Positions 33,713-46,316 are shown, counted from the stretch's first letter. The stretch: DNA of 58,000 nucleotides from Cryptomeria japonica (GCF_030272615.1 NC_081405.1:651768920-651826919); one strand, 5' to 3'. Notes: generated by a model not told the origin, from the sequence alone. Made by a program: numbers and translations.

Positions 33713-34104
33713 TGCCAGTAAATAATCTTCTTCCAGTATATAAGTTCCTACAAGCTGAAGACATGGAGTTGTCTGAACCTATGGGGGACTAAATGATTCA
33801 GATAGTGGAAGTGGAAGAAATCAGAACTCTAGCTCAAAAGAGAAATTTAAAGATCCAATTGAAGTCCAAGTATCTTTTTGACAAAAGAACATTGCTGAGA
33901 AAATTCCAAATAGGTGATATTGTTCTTCAGTGGAATGCGAAGGGACAAGATAAGGGGAAACACAAAAAATTTGAGTCACTATGGATAGGCCCCTCTGTAG
34001 TTTGTGATCTAAATGGAAAGGATTCATATTTTTTGCATAATATGAATGGTGAGGTACAGGAATTTCTAGTGCATGGACAATTCCTGAAGCATTACTTCTC
34101 TTGA
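33713..34104 (+). pseudogene. B integrase, C-terminal part
   Basis: It continues from 27103 as VNNLLPVYKFLQAEDME. A TAG at about 33790 is followed by an open frame 33793-34104 with RKFQIGDIVLQWNAKGQDKGKHKKFESLWIGP and the end LVHGQFLKHYFS. The IGP motif is the usual gypsy integrase tail (GPY/F-like). There is no chromodomain, in keeping with the Tat group. Confidence 0.82.
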
Positions 34105-34248
34105 TGTCCATGCATAGTAGGTCCCTATTTGTATATATTTGGATTTGCTTTTGTTGTTGTTTTTAGGCTTGTTTCTAGTCTGTTCCTCCAGAGAGTTCTT
34201 GAAATTCTTGTGTTGATCTTGCGATCAACCATCCCTAGTCAGAGCCGC
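34105..34248 (+). other. B 3' untranslated stretch before the LTR
   Basis: 144 bases with no reading frame. A clear polypurine tract is not visible next to the LTR start at 34249. The nearest purine-rich word is CAGAGAGTTCTTGAA near 34190. Either the tract has decayed or the LTR start is slightly elsewhere. Confidence 0.35.
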
Positions 34249-37200
34249 TATTATCACTATTTTTAAAAATGGATGTTCTCGGTCCATAATTGGCTAATTT
34301 TGTTGAAATTTTGAGTCTGGTAGTGGCCTTGTTACCTCTATTTTGTTATAAGCCAATGGGAAGGTTTAAGGGTTTTAAGTTTTAACCTTCAAGGTGTCTG
34401 AGTAAAAACTTGGTTCTAATTCTGCATTACTTTTTACCACTTAAGTGATGGGTCTGTTTGTCATGAGAAGTGTCCTTCCATTGTTATTTACCTAGGAGGT
34501 CCCTTAAATATTTTAAATTTTATACGCCTATTACTTTGCATTTTTTTCTAATGTTTATCAGGCCCTATAAGTGTCATGTAACTCTTTGTTGATCCAATGG
34601 ACCACGTTATTTCGTGGGATGAAGATGATCATGAGTTACCCTCTGTGAAATAGTGAAAAGTGGTGGGTCCCAGAAGCAGGTAGGTTTTCCAATGAGTAAA
34701 GAGTGGTTGGTTCAGAGAATGATCAATGGCCCACGTTGATTTGTAGCCACTAGGTGCTCAAGATTTAGCCTTTGTGAAGTAGCAATATGACATGGCAGTC
34801 TAGTTAGCGGTCCACATGGTTTAGGTGGCAAATCAAAAAGTCACACGTGGCCTCGAGGTTAAGTAAATCAAAGAATAAACTCAGTGACTAGATGGATTGA
34901 CCATCGGATAAAATAAATGCATCTTGATTGTGATCCAATGGCTCGCGTTGATTCACTAGCTCGAGATGCACATGGTATATGTTCAGAGAAAAAATGAAAA
35001 CACGTGGTGGGTCCCAGAGACAAGCGATCTTCCTTGGTTAAAGGGTGATCAGGCTGGAAAAGGATCAATGGCTCGTGTTGATTCGCGACTGGGAGATGCA
35101 CAAGTTCTACCTTTTGCGAAGCAGCGAAAAGGTGGCAGGTCTCGCTAAAGGTGGCAGTAAAGCTGGTAGGTCCATCTGGCGATGACAGAGCAGTGACAGG
35201 GTGCTTAGTTGGTGGTCCGCAGTGGGCCTGGGTGAGGTGGTCATAGAAAGAATAAACAACAAGCAAGTTCCTAAGATCTGACAGCCCGCATGGATTCGTG
35301 AAGATAAGATGCCAGTTTTAAATTTGATTTAGCGAATTCAATTCTGAAAAGATAGCCTAAGCATGCAGAGTTAATTTCTAAAAATTCAATGCCAACTTGT
35401 CCTTTAGAGTTCACATAAACTTGATTGGTAGTATTGTTTCATCAAAGTCTGTTGCAGAGCAATTGGTGTGGAGCGATTCTTTTCAGGTGAATAATCAGGT
35501 TTCTTGTGCTTTTCTTAATAATTCTGGTCTTTTTCCAATCATTGCTGTGTGAATTATTTCATTGGAGGTCTACGGTAGTTTTAAGTGGTATAGTTGCTTA
35601 TTCAGAATGGCACCAAGAAGAGAGTTGACAGGAAAAGTGAATTATCAGGACAAGAACATTTGTGATGATTTTTTAGAATAGTTAACCATGTCCACCAATT
35701 TCAGGGCTAAGGCTAAAGAGTTAGTACCAAAGAACCCTCGTCTGAAAATTGGGGATGGCTTGTATAATAAAGGCAATTGGTTAAGGGACCCTGAGATAGG
35801 GATATTAGGTTTAGGACTATTTAAAGTCAGTTTTGGGTAGAGACATTTCCCAGCTCCTTTAAATAGCATATGGGAACTGGATGTAGGAAAACTTGTGGTC
35901 CTTGGTGTATTCATGGATGTAGATCTGTTGACCCTAATTGCACAGAATTACGACCCTGTAGCAAGATGCATCAGGAATGTAAAGGGATCAGTCCTGATTG
36001 AAATGAAAGATGATGAATTCAAGAAAATGTTTAAAATCAGTGAGGTCTCCAATTTGTTAGAACCTATTGGCTTTGAGAAATTAGCTCAGATTTACAATGC
36101 AGAGAGGGATCATCTTAGGAGTTGCCTATTGAAAGAGTTCTTTGTTAAGATAGGGGGGTTAACAGTTGTAGGCCCTAGCATAATGGAACCATTCTCCCTC
36201 AATTTATTTACTCTGACATCTAAGGGTATGTATTGGGCACTATGTCAGATCTTTGGAGAGGATGTTGAAAAGAACATGCCAACCCATTACATGTTAATGA
36301 TTGCACAAATTCTAAACCCCTCCCTGGCAATAACATTTGATTATGCCCCATACCTCACTGATGCTATTCATGTAGGGCTTGTAGGGATTAAAAATGGTAA
36401 GGTGGATAGGCCATTTGGATGGTACTCCCTGTTAATGCACATGTTTTTATTCAAAGTTGCTAATTATTTTGCAAAAGATATGGATTTGGTCAAGGTTAAA
36501 GATAAAGAGGAGATGCCTGTGCAACTTTGGAGCACTGTTCTATCTTGGGATAGAGAGGATGCTATTTTTTTGAAGTTTGATAGATGCTTTGCATCTAAGA
36601 TTAGAGTTATTTTATGTGCAGAAAACCTTAGGATTCCTAAGGCTCTTTTGGAATTCCTTAGGCCTAAAGAGTTTGCAGAAGATATCAAGATTGTTCACAA
36701 TTGGGGAGACATGTATTTGTATCCTATTTCTACTATTTTTAGAGTGTATGGTTTTAAAGGTACCCCCTATTTACTATCCTATCAGGTCCCATTAAAGATA
36801 GGGATTGCAGAACTATTGAGACAAATTAGAGGTAAAGAGGCAGAGCTAACCAATAGGGGTAAAGGGACCATCTTCCCGACTATCACCATGGCCCACCATT
36901 TTGTAATCACTAAAGGTGGATGGAAATATTTTGAAGAATTATTTAAGCCATATAGGTTGTCAACTGTAGTTTCAAGATGTGCAGACCCTGAGGACTTTTT
37001 CAATGGTATGTTCAAAAAGAGAGTAGTGTGTAGAGGTAGGCCTCACCAATTTTAGTTCCCCAAAGATTTAATTAGGAATGAATTCATCTTAGATGAGCAG
37101 GAACTAAGGAAGGAGAAGTGGGTTGCATATAAGAAGGCACTTAATTTTATCCATCAATTTGACAGTAGCTATGATCCTCTTTCTAGCTTCAACCCTTTTG

Positions 37201-37792
37201 AGGAGAAAATCAAATTCTTGATTCTCTATTTTGAAGACCTCATGCAGACCTTAAAAGAAAAAAGGGAGGCTCTAATGTAGAATGATCCTGATAAGGTTAA
37301 GTTGGTCTTGGCTAAGCCTGCCTTTGCTAAGGCTATCCCACCTAGTGATTATGTAATGTATAAGAAGTCAAAGGACACTGTGATGATGCCAGTGACAAGT
37401 GAGCCTTCCACTTCAAAAGGGAAAAGGAAAATTGAAGATGTCATTAACATTAAGGATTCCCCTAAAAGGAAAAGAGTGGGAAAGGAGGTTGAAACTGATG
37501 AACCTCAATATTCTCCATCTCAGTCCCCTATCCACATTGGAGATGAGCAAGCGGTGGCTGAACAATTATTGCAGTTAGGGAGTCTCGGTGAGATTGCCTA
37601 TACCTATGAGGAGACCCAAGAGGGGATGCCTGAAGAGCCACCTAGTGCTGAAATGGATTTGATTGATGGTGAGCTAAAGGGCCAAGAATTGGACCTTACT
37701 TTTAAATAAGCCAATGAAGAATTCTTGGCTGACACCAATTTTGTCACAACAGGGGCTTTCATGCAATTTGTATGGAAACAAAACATTGAACA
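34249..37792 (+). repeat. 3' LTR of element B, truncated
   Basis: It is collinear with 175-4590. It carries the first U3 repeat units, lacks the bases equivalent to about 1226-2105, and then carries the same ORF. Similarity stops at 37792 inside the ORF (after GCATTGAACA-like context), where an internal piece of the F1 LTR begins. The truncation is on both partners, so this is a deletion or recombination junction and not a clean insertion. Confidence 0.78.
35606..37792 (+). pseudogene. Long ORF in B's 3' LTR, unknown product (truncated copy)
   Basis: Same protein as at 2405, better preserved: MAPRRELTGKVNYQDKN, then stops at about 35684 and 35838, then an open 386-codon frame 35895-37055. 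Key words are FMDVDLLTLIAQNYDPVARC, KMFKISEVSNLLEPIGF, PTHYMLMIAQILNPSLAITF and GWYSLLMHMFLF. A TAG follows (37053), then another at about 37278, then 37302-37709 with basic patches GKRKIEDV and PKRKRVGKE and an acidic tail. It lies downstream of integrase, the place where accessory ORFs sit. It has no recognised catalytic motif. The last third (coiled coil) is lost at 37792. Confidence 0.62.
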
Positions 37793-38002
37793 AAAGGAGT
37801 CTCACTGACTACATAGAAATCCAGACTACAATACAGAGAAGTGTTTGAACTACAAAGATAGCATCTCCTATACCTTAATATAATTCTAGTAAGCTCAATA
37901 CCAGAGGTTTAAATCCTTTTACATAAACCCAATTCGATCTCCAATGATTGACCAAATCTGCTGCCTGAATGATATTACATTATTCGCACATTACATTCCA
38001 TA

Positions 38003-39072
38003 TAATAGGTCCTAGAGACTATTGAGAGGGGGGGTAAATCAGTTGTCCAATAAATTCAACTAGAATTAACTTAATCCAAAACTTAATGCTTAATACCGGT
38101 AAACCAAACTTTATGTCAGTAGACAGTCTTAACAGTTAATTGCAATACAGGTAAATATTAATGGATGAAAGAGAAAGACAACAACATCCACAACACATAA
38201 CACCAATGTTTGTACGTGGAAACCCTGTAAGGGGAAAAACTACGGTGGGAAGCCTTACCCACAATCAAATGATACTACTACAAATAGTATGTATTTACAA
38301 TAAGGATTCCGCACATGCAGAAAGGTCAATTACCTAGAGCTCACTGCTCAATCAAAAAATGAGAGTCACACTAACTACAATTGGATGGTTAAATCCAATG
38401 ATAATGTATTGCATAAAATAGTATCTTCATATGCTCGATTCAGTACCGGTGTAGTTCTGATTGCCTTCACAAAATCCTCCTTCAACTTTCAAATGATGTC
38501 TGTGTATATAGCTCTACTTATTTTTGCATATACTCTATTACAATTCTTTTTCCCAATTGCATATCAATCTTACAAATAAGATCTTACATATATACCATAA
38601 CCTAAGACCAATTGAATAGGTCGGCTCACTAAAAGATATTACAATAAAATCAATTACAAAGAAATCAATATCCGATGCGTGATGTCAGCTCAAATTCATT
38701 TACAACAATAATAAATAATTTCCATAACGTGTCGTGCTAATCAGGAATAGATAAGTCTATTGGTGATTATCCTGGACCTATTTGCCGGTAATAGCAAATA
38801 TGCAAACCCGAATAAACAAATAACAAAATCACCAAAACCAAGTGATTGAATAATGTCTTCGACATAACCAAGTAGTTTCCAAGTCATTCCAAGTGTCGGT
38901 GAACAATATAATCTGCCGGTGAACCAAATACCAGTTTCTTCCATAATTCTTTGTCTTGCCGGTGAACATAACCAAAATCTCCAAGTGCTGATAAGTGTTG
39001 ACAAGTGATGACAAGTTTGACAAGTGTTGACATCAATGACAAAACCATATCAACATATCCAAAATACCAAAA
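38003..39072 (-). repeat. 3' LTR of element E (left end)
   Basis: It reads TAATAGGTCCTAGAGACTAT on plus, mutated from TGTTAGGTCCTAGAGACAAC, and ends near ATACCAAAA. The hairpin arms are degraded (GACTATTGA 38017-38025 against TCAGTTGTC). Confidence 0.87.
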
Positions 39073-39500
39073 ATCTCCCCCTTTGGCATTAATGGCAACG
39101 TAAGATGGAAAAACCATCAAAGTGCCAAAACAAAAATGCCAAATACCAACAATCTCCCAAAAGAGATCATATCCATAAATAAAAAAATACATAATATCTC
39201 TTCCCAAAGGATAAAGTCTCCCCCCCAGGAATAATATGTGTTATTCATGTGTTTTTCCATATCAATCTCTCCCCCTTTGACATCATATGCCAAAGCAATA
39301 CAAAACCAAATACAAAATACCAATTCATTCAATATACCAACTACTCCCCCTTAGAAGTAGCTCTCCTCATCTAAGCCAGGATAAAAGATTTCTCTGTTAA
39401 TTCTGTCGGTTGATGACAAACATCAACTGTCTAAGTCTCTACTAGTGGGGGTAGGACTCCAAGTTACTCTCTGAGATACTCAAATGTTTCCTTAGGCAAA
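39073..39500 (-). other. Polypurine-tract region of E
   Basis: No gene. On the plus strand it holds TCTCCCCCTTTGGCATT next to the LTR, then AGTCTCCCCCCCAGG (about 39217), TCTCTCCCCCTTTGACATC (about 39267) and CTACTCCCCCTTAG (about 39343). These are the complements of repeated polypurine tracts. Confidence 0.6.
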
Positions 39501-39523
39501 GGCATTGTAAAAATATCTGCAAT

Positions 39524-41018
39524 CTACTCTTTAGTATTCACATAAACCAATTTCACTTCTTTTGCTTCAACATTCTCCTTTAGAAAGTTCAGTTTGATAG
39601 AAATGTGTTTAGTTTTAGAGTGAAGTACCAGGTTCTTTGATATATCAATTGCTGATGTATTGTCATAATAAATAGTGATAGGTTCTTTGCAATTCACCTT
39701 TATGTCCTTCAACATTTGCTTGATCCATAATACTTGTGTATAGTTGGTTGCTGCTGCAACATATTTCAATTCTGCTATAGATAAACTTGTACAACTCTGT
39801 TTCTTGCTCAACCATGAAATTACTCTACTACCAAGAAAAAATGCTCTACCGGTGGTTCTTTTTCTATCATCCACATCTCCTTCCCAATTAGCATCTTTGT
39901 ATGCATATAAGTCAAAAATTTTATCTCTAGGATACCATAAACTAAGATTTGTAGTGCCTTGTAGGTACCGAAAAATCCTTTTTACTACTGATTCATGATT
40001 TTCTTTAAGATTACTCTGAAATATTGAAACAATACATACTGCATTCATAATATCAGGTCTTGTTTGTGTCAAATACAATAAACCTTCTATCATAGATTTG
40101 TATCTAGTCAGATTAATTGGTGTAGATTCATCCTTCAAAGATAATTTATCATTTGTAGTCATAGGTGTGCTTACCGGTTTACAATTCTCCATGCCAAATT
40201 TCTTTAGTAATTCCTTCAAGTACTTAGATTGACATAGGAATATACATTTATCAGTCTGTGAAATCTGCAATCCTAAAAAGAATTTTATCTCTCCAATCAT
40301 AGACATTTCAAATTCTTGCTGCATTTTGTTAGGAAAGTCTTTACACAAACCATCTTCTCCTCCAAAGATTATATCATCAACAAAAACTTCAATAACCAAG
40401 ATGTCATCATTAGTAACTTTCTAGTATAGATTTCTATCAACATTACCTTTTGTGTAACCAAGCTTCAAAAGATATTTGTCCAATCTTGCATACCAAGCTC
40501 TAGGAGCTTGTTTCAATACATATGAAGCTTTCCTTAACCTACAAACCATGTCTTTGTTATCTGTCAAAGAAAATCCATCAGGTTGCTCAATGCAAACTTC
40601 TTCTTCAAGATGTCCATTCAGAAATGCACATTTAATATCCATTTGATATACTTTATAGTTCTTGTGTGTTGCAAAATCCAATAATAGTCTTACTGCCTCA
40701 ATTCTAGCTATCGGTGCAAAGGTTTCATTGTAATCAATTCCTTCTTTCTGAGAATATCCCTTACACACCAATTTTGCTTTTTTTTCTAATTACCATGCCA
40801 TCTTCATTAAGTTTATTTCTAAAAACCCATTTAGTTCCAATTACATTTTTGTCTTTAGGTTGGGAAACTAATGACCAAGTGCTTTTCCTTTCAATTTGTT
40901 CCAATTCATCTTCCATTGCTTTAATCCAATATTTATCTTCACATGCCTCATTTATTGATGTAGGTTCAATTTGAGAAATAAGACATTCCTCTTCATTTGT
41001 CAATCTTCTTGTAGTCAT
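39524..41018 (-). pseudogene. E pol: reverse transcriptase and RNase H
   Basis: RT starts in 40761-41018 (SLVSQPKDKNVIGTKWVFRN), continues in 40421-40771 (QMDIKCAFLNGHLEEEV, LKQAPRAWYARLDKYL) and in 39524-40399, where VEVFVDDIIFGGEDG gives the active site as FVDD. RNase H follows with ANWEGDVDDRKRTTGRAFFLG, SIAELKYVAAATN and YYDNTSAIDISKNLVLHSKTKH. Stops and one frame change occur near 40771 and 40410. Confidence 0.87.
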
Positions 41019-41250
41019 AACTCCTTGAAATTTATTTCCAATTATCTAATTTCAAAATGATTCAATCTTACATATCGAGGTGTTTTTACTTGCTGCTATT
41101 CTTCAGTAGCTATTGAATCTCCAAATGATGTCGGTGTGACTGGATCATCATTCTATACTGGTGCACTCATAGTAGGTTCATTTGTGATTATCTCTATTGC
41201 CGGTTTAGAGTCAGTCTACCTTGAATTCCCTCTAAATTGTTCATCAATCT

Positions 41251-42460
41251 TTACATTTGTACTCTCAACAATTTTCTGCAATCTCTTGTTAAAACATCTA
41301 TATGCGTTGCTCTTAGATGAATAACAAGAAATGTCCCTTCATCACTTCTAGGATCAAATTTTCCAATATACTCATCTCTTCTAATATAACATTTACTTCC
41401 AAATATTCTAAAATATTTAAGAGTAGGAGTATTACCAAACCATAGTTCATGTGGGGTCTTACCGGTTTCTCCTCTGATGTGAACTATGTTGAATGTATAA
41501 ACAACTGTATTGATCACTTCTCTCTAGTATATATGATGTAGATTTGCTTTTGATATCATACTTCTGGCTACATCCAAGATAGTTCTATTTTTCCTTTCCA
41601 CAACTCCATTCTGCTGGGGTGTCTAGGGTGCTGACAACTGTCTTATGATCCCATTCACTTCACAGAATGCATTAAATTCCTTAGATGTGAATTCACCTAC
41701 TTGATCTAATCTCAAACATTTTATTTTCTTACCGGTTTCATTTTCTACCATCACCTTGAATAGTTTGGATTTCCCAAATGCTTCAATTTTTTCTCTGAGA
41801 AAAGTAACCCAACACATTCTAGAATAGTCATCAATGATTAGCATAAAATATATATCTCCTTGTATACTTCTACTTCTTGCTAGACCACATAAATCAGTGT
41901 GAATTAAATCAAGAACATTATTAGACTTCTCCGGAATACTTTTGAAAGGTGCTCTAACTTGTTTTCGAAATTGACATTCCTTACATACGAGATTGTGAGG
42001 TTTAACAATTTTAGGTAAATCTCTAACTACCTTAATAGTACTGATTTTCACAATGCAATCAAAGTTTACATGAAAAATTCTTTTATGCCATAACCAAATT
42101 TCATCAATATCTGCAATCAAACATGCTTTCTCATTGTTGTTGAAATGAAATATATTACCTCTAGTTTGATTGCCGGTTGCAATTTCCAAACCAGTTCTGT
42201 TTAAGATTTTGCATTTACCATTCTTAAATTGTAACTGAAATCCTTTCTCAACTAATTGACCAACACTCAAAAGATTATGCTTCAAACCTTCAACATAGTA
42301 AACATTATCAGTATTGTGCTTATCATCAAAAGATATAGTGCCTTTTCCTTTGATCAAACAAACTTTATCATCTCCAAACCTTACTAGACCTCCATTGTAA
42401 TCCTGAAAGGTTAAGAATTTACTCTTATCACTAGTCATATGATGTGAACATCCTAAATCA
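41251..42460 (-). pseudogene. E pol: protease end and integrase
   Basis: Protease shows D-L-G-C-S-H-H-M at about 42435-42460, again Leu where Ser/Thr is expected. 41623-42438 is open for 271 codons: NLLSVGQLVEKGFQLQF, zinc-finger WLWHKRIFHVNFDC with CKECQFRKQVR, then DLIHTDLCG and IIDDYSRMCWVTF. The rest (41251-41517) has TPHELWFGNTPTLKYFRIFG and KFDPRSDEGTFL. The catalytic Glu region near 41590-41640 is in a broken frame. Confidence 0.83.
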
Positions 42461-42697
42461 ATAATCCATTCATCCTTATCTTCAACTTTAGCTACTAGGG
42501 CCTGCTCTACCGATTGAATAGTAGGCGTCGATTGATCTTCTGTTATAGCAAAAAATCCCGTCCATTGTCTATTGGATCTTCATCAGAATCATCAGTAACT
42601 CCTTCATCAACATAATAACAAGATTTGTCTCTGTTCTTCTTAAACTTGTATTTCTAATAGTTAGGGTTAGGCTTATATGTTCTTTTAGCTTCTTCTC

Positions 42698-43570
42698 TTA
42701 ATATTGCATGTCTATCAGGACATCTAGATACCATATGACCAATCTTATTACAATTAAAGCATTTAAAGGGTGCTTTACCTTCATCTTACTTCCAATTGGA
42801 CCTTTAGGCATTTTGCTTGCAAATAGTGCTTCGAGTTCTTCAAGTTCTTCATTTTCTCTTTTGCTTTCTTCAAGTTCTCTTGCATAGAAGGCTTTCCAAT
42901 TAGATTTGTCAAATGATGATGATGCCTTAAAAGGTAGATCTATCTTGATAGTAGTAATAGGACCAAATTCCTCAAGCTCAAAAGCTAAAAGTTTTCCAAC
43001 CAAAGTGTCTCTAGATACTAATGCATTAGGCATTGTTCTTAATTCATTTATAGCAGTAAATTTCATTTTATATGCCAGTGGCAAAGCTCTTAAAACTTTA
43101 GAAACAATCTCATCTTCACTTAAGGTTTCTCCACAACATTATATACCCAAAACAATTTCATTTACTCTTTCCATAAAAAAATAAATTCTTTCTTCTTCTT
43201 CCATTTTCAGACTTTCATACTTGACCCAGAAGCATTCAAGTTTTGCAATTTTGACTCTGGAATCTCCTTCATTCAGTGTTTCTAGTTTGTCCCAAATAGC
43301 TTTAGCAGTAGATCTATCTGACAATCCCATGACTTGCTGATCTGACAATGCACTCAAAAGTGCTTCTCTTGCTTTGCAATCATTTTCCTCATCTTTTCAT
43401 AAGGTTGGTGGATTAGGTTGACCAGGAGTAGGAGCAATATAGCCACTCTTTGTAACCTCCCATATATCCTTTCCAATGCAATTCAAGTGTGTCTTCATCC
43501 TGATCTTCCATAAGCCATAGTTGGTTCCATCAAGTTTCAGACTGCCCTTCCTGAAATAGTTGGTAGACAT
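42698..43570 (-). pseudogene. E gag
   Basis: The start is at 43570 (MSTNYFRKGSLK), placed like that of C. The UBN2-type core has ALSDQQVMGLSDRSTAKAIWDK (43139-43357) and PLAYKMKFTAINELRTMPN (42698-43084). The zinc knuckle CFNCNKIGHMVSRC is intact in a neighbouring frame near 42720-42765. A frameshift near 42785 and stops near 43140 and 43400 break it. Confidence 0.82.
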
Positions 43571-43627
43571 TGGATCTCCTCAAGCTATTAAACTTCTGCA
43601 AAAAGAGAATCTAGCTTTGATACCAAT

Positions 43628-44693
43628 TGTTAGGTCGTAGAGAAAAATGAGAGAGGGGGGGGGGTGTGAATCAGTTGTCCAATAAATTCAACCAGAATTA
43701 ACTTAATCCAAAACTTAATGCTTAATACTGGAAAACCAAACTTTATGTCGATAGACAGTCTTAACAGTTAATTGCAATACCGGTTAATGCATGAAATAGA
43801 AAGACAACAACATCCACAACACATAACACCAATGTTTGTACGTGGAAACCCTGTAAGGGGAAAAACCATGGTGGGAAGCCTTAACCACAATCAAATGATA
43901 CTACTGTAGATAGTATGTGTTTACAATAAGGATTTTGTACATGCAGAAAGGTCAACTGCCTAGAGTTCACTGCTCAATCACAAAAGGAGAGTAGCACTGA
44001 CTACAATTGGATGGTTAAATCCAATGATAATGTACTGCATAAAATAGCATCTTCATATGCTGGATTCAATACTGGTGTAGTTCTTATTGCCTTCACAAAA
44101 TCCTCCTTCAAACTTTAAATGATGTCTGTGTGTATAGCTCTGCTTTACATATACTCTATTACAATTCTTTTTCCCAATCGCATATCGATCTTACAAATAA
44201 GATCTTACATATATACCATAACCTAAGACCAATTGAATAGGTCAGCTCACTAAAAGATATTACAATAAAATCAATTACAAACAATTCAATATCCGATGCA
44301 TGATCTCGTCTCAAATGCATTTACAACAATAATAAATCATTTCCATAACATGCTGTGCTAATCTGGAATAGATAAGTCTGCCAATGCTTATCCTAGACCT
44401 ATTTGTCGGTAACAACAAATATTTGAACCCAAATAAACAAATAACCAAATGACCAAAACCAAGTGATCGAATAATGTCTTCAACATAACCAAGTAGTTTC
44501 CAAGTCATTCCAAGTGCCGGTGAACAATATAATCTATCAGTGAACCAAATACCAGTTTCTTGCATAATTCTCTATCTTGTTGGTGAACATAACCAAAATC
44601 TCCAAGTGCTGATAAGTGTTGACAAGTGATGACAAGTTTGACAAGTTTTGACATCAATGACAAAACCATAGCAACATATCCAAAATACCAACA
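43628..44693 (-). repeat. 5' LTR of element E (right end)
   Basis: It reads TGTTAGGTCGTAGAG on plus and ends ATACCAACA, followed by the target duplication CCATA. The primer-site complement lies just to its left (TTTGATACCAATT). Confidence 0.88.
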
Positions 44694-45368
44694 CCATATC
44701 CATTCCCTGACCTTATACCTATTATGATCTACAATGAGATCTTACATCTATATATACAAACACTCGACCATAAACAATCAGGTCAGCTACCAAATAATAA
44801 ACCAAATACATAATTACAAAACATGGCGGCCTTAGACCAAACAAATAATATCCAACACATAAGACATCTTGAAAGCACATCGAGAGGTCCAATCCACACA
44901 TTACATTAAGCTAGTTCATAACCTAGATAAACCGGGACCCATTATAGGTCCACACACTAAAGCAATGATCTCCATCTGCCAAGTCTCAAACGTGATCACC
45001 AACAACATCCTAAATCTCCACCAGAAACTGCACCAACACCACTTATGCAATTCATCAAAGGTCTTCAACAAAAGTTCTGTCGGTGAAACCCTCGTCGGAA
45101 TTGTAAGCCAAGCTTCCAAGAAAATAGGATAGCATCCGATCACCAGACCAAAACCAACTTACTAAATATGAACATGAGTATCATGAATAAACCAATTCCA
45201 TAAACCAATCATACCAGAACCTACTAGATCATGCTAGATCCAACCAACCAGAAATTACTCAACCTACCGGGACCAGAAGGGTGCTGGTAAAGCATCCAAA
45301 TAGCTAGTGTTGACATCAATGACAAAACATCAATGCAACACATAATCAATTCCTCCAAATGACCAACA

Positions 45369-46316
45369 CTAGGTTTTGCTAACCCTGAAGTGAGGGAGTC
45401 AACAACCTTGAAAGGTTCACTCTATTAGCTGGCCAAATCAATTGGAAGATTTGATCATTGAGATAGGCATACTCATAGAATTTTCCAATCTATTGATTTG
45501 AGCACCAACATGCTCATTGCCTTGAAAGGGTCGCTGTCAAAGAAGAAAGAAAGAAAAACACATTCTGTACTATCAAAAATGCTTTTGGTAAAAATCTCAC
45601 AGAGTCATTGGATTCCTTCAATATCGCATGTATTCAACACAAAAAGCCATATATGAAATCATCAAATCAAACTCTTTTGTATACTGTCTTTGGAAATTAT
45701 GATTTTCAATGTCGACTAAGACAGGGATATAAAATAGGTCTCCACTAAAAATTCTAGTGGTGGAAAGGAATGAAAAGTGAACCATATCACACCATTCTTC
45801 CTCGAACATATCAACACGCTACATACATCTCTAAGGTTGGACCTAAAACACATCTTCAAACTATGAAATCTCAATATCCGGTCTAAGGCCTCAAGCTTAG
45901 GATCATGTCAGACCCAAATGTAATACAAAAAATCATCTTTTGAGATATCAATTACATCCAGTGAAACCGGGAAACCTTCACATGCCCAATATGCCTAAAT
46001 TGAACACTCCTGCTCATCATACCACATCTGGACTTAATTTGGACCTAAAGAATGGCAACACATAATGCAATGCTAATAGCGGTTGTATGGAGTATGTGTA
46101 TGGATGTTTATGAGAGAATATTATATTATATTATGATATTTCTTGAGCTATGTTGGTGCTTTGTATACATGTATGATGTTTTAGTCTTGTCTGACTATTC
46201 CAGTGAACAATCTATCATATAGTTTGGTCTAGTACGTAGTAGATATGCATCATATAGTTATGTGGTTTTAAATCAGTGTTTGTGGATGTACATTCTCACT
46301 ATATCTTAGTTTCTAT
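45369..46316. other. Unrecognised non-coding stretch
   Basis: About 950 bases with only short frames and no element or gene I recognise. AT-rich, with a low-complexity patch ATATTATATTATATTATG near 46118. It may be old, unrelated repeat or unique sequence. Confidence 0.4.

Larger units (their letters stand above)
175..37792 (+). mobile_element. Element B: Ty3/gypsy (Tat/Ogre-like) retrotransposon, split by A, C and D
   Basis: The order along the plus strand is long 5' LTR, primer site, gag, protease, extra RNase H, RT, degenerate RNase H, integrase and truncated 3' LTR. Direct repeats starting near 175 and 34249 define the LTRs. RT-RH-INT order and an integrase C-terminus ending HGQFLKHYF show the Ty3/gypsy superfamily. 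The second RNase H, the very long LTR and the primer site TGGTGACTCTACTGGGGAG point to the Tat group. Three elements (A, C, D) interrupt it, and the reading frame rejoins across each site when the insert and one target duplication are removed. Internal stops and frameshifts show it is dead. The right end was lost at the junction with F1. Confidence 0.88.
38003..44693 (-). mobile_element. Element E: full-length SIRE-like Ty1/copia retrotransposon
   Basis: LTRs at 38003-39072 (1,070 bp) and 43628-44693 (1,066 bp) closely resemble those of C. Target duplication CCATA (37998-38002, 44694-44698) is perfect. Gag, protease, integrase, RT and RNase H are present on the minus strand in copia order. 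RT and RNase H are largely open (39524-40399, 291 codons), better kept than in C. Confidence 0.9.
37793..45368 (-). mobile_element. F1: truncated solo-type LTR of a SIRE-like copia family, split by E
   Basis: The pieces 37793-38002 and 44694-45368 together match the F2 LTR from about 49505 to its end at 50387. Shared words include CCAGACTACAAT, CCCAATTCGATCTCCAATGA and, on the other side of E, AATGAGATCTTACATCTAT. The first 340 or so bases of the LTR are missing, at the junction with B's LTR. It ends CCAACA at 45368 with no internal element sequence following, so it is a solo or recombined LTR. E is inserted in it with target duplication CCATA. Confidence 0.78.

Noticed and set aside
45369-46316. 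Possible host gene between F1 and the tandem duplication
   Set aside because: Only short frames, no splice-linked coding pattern and no recognisable protein.
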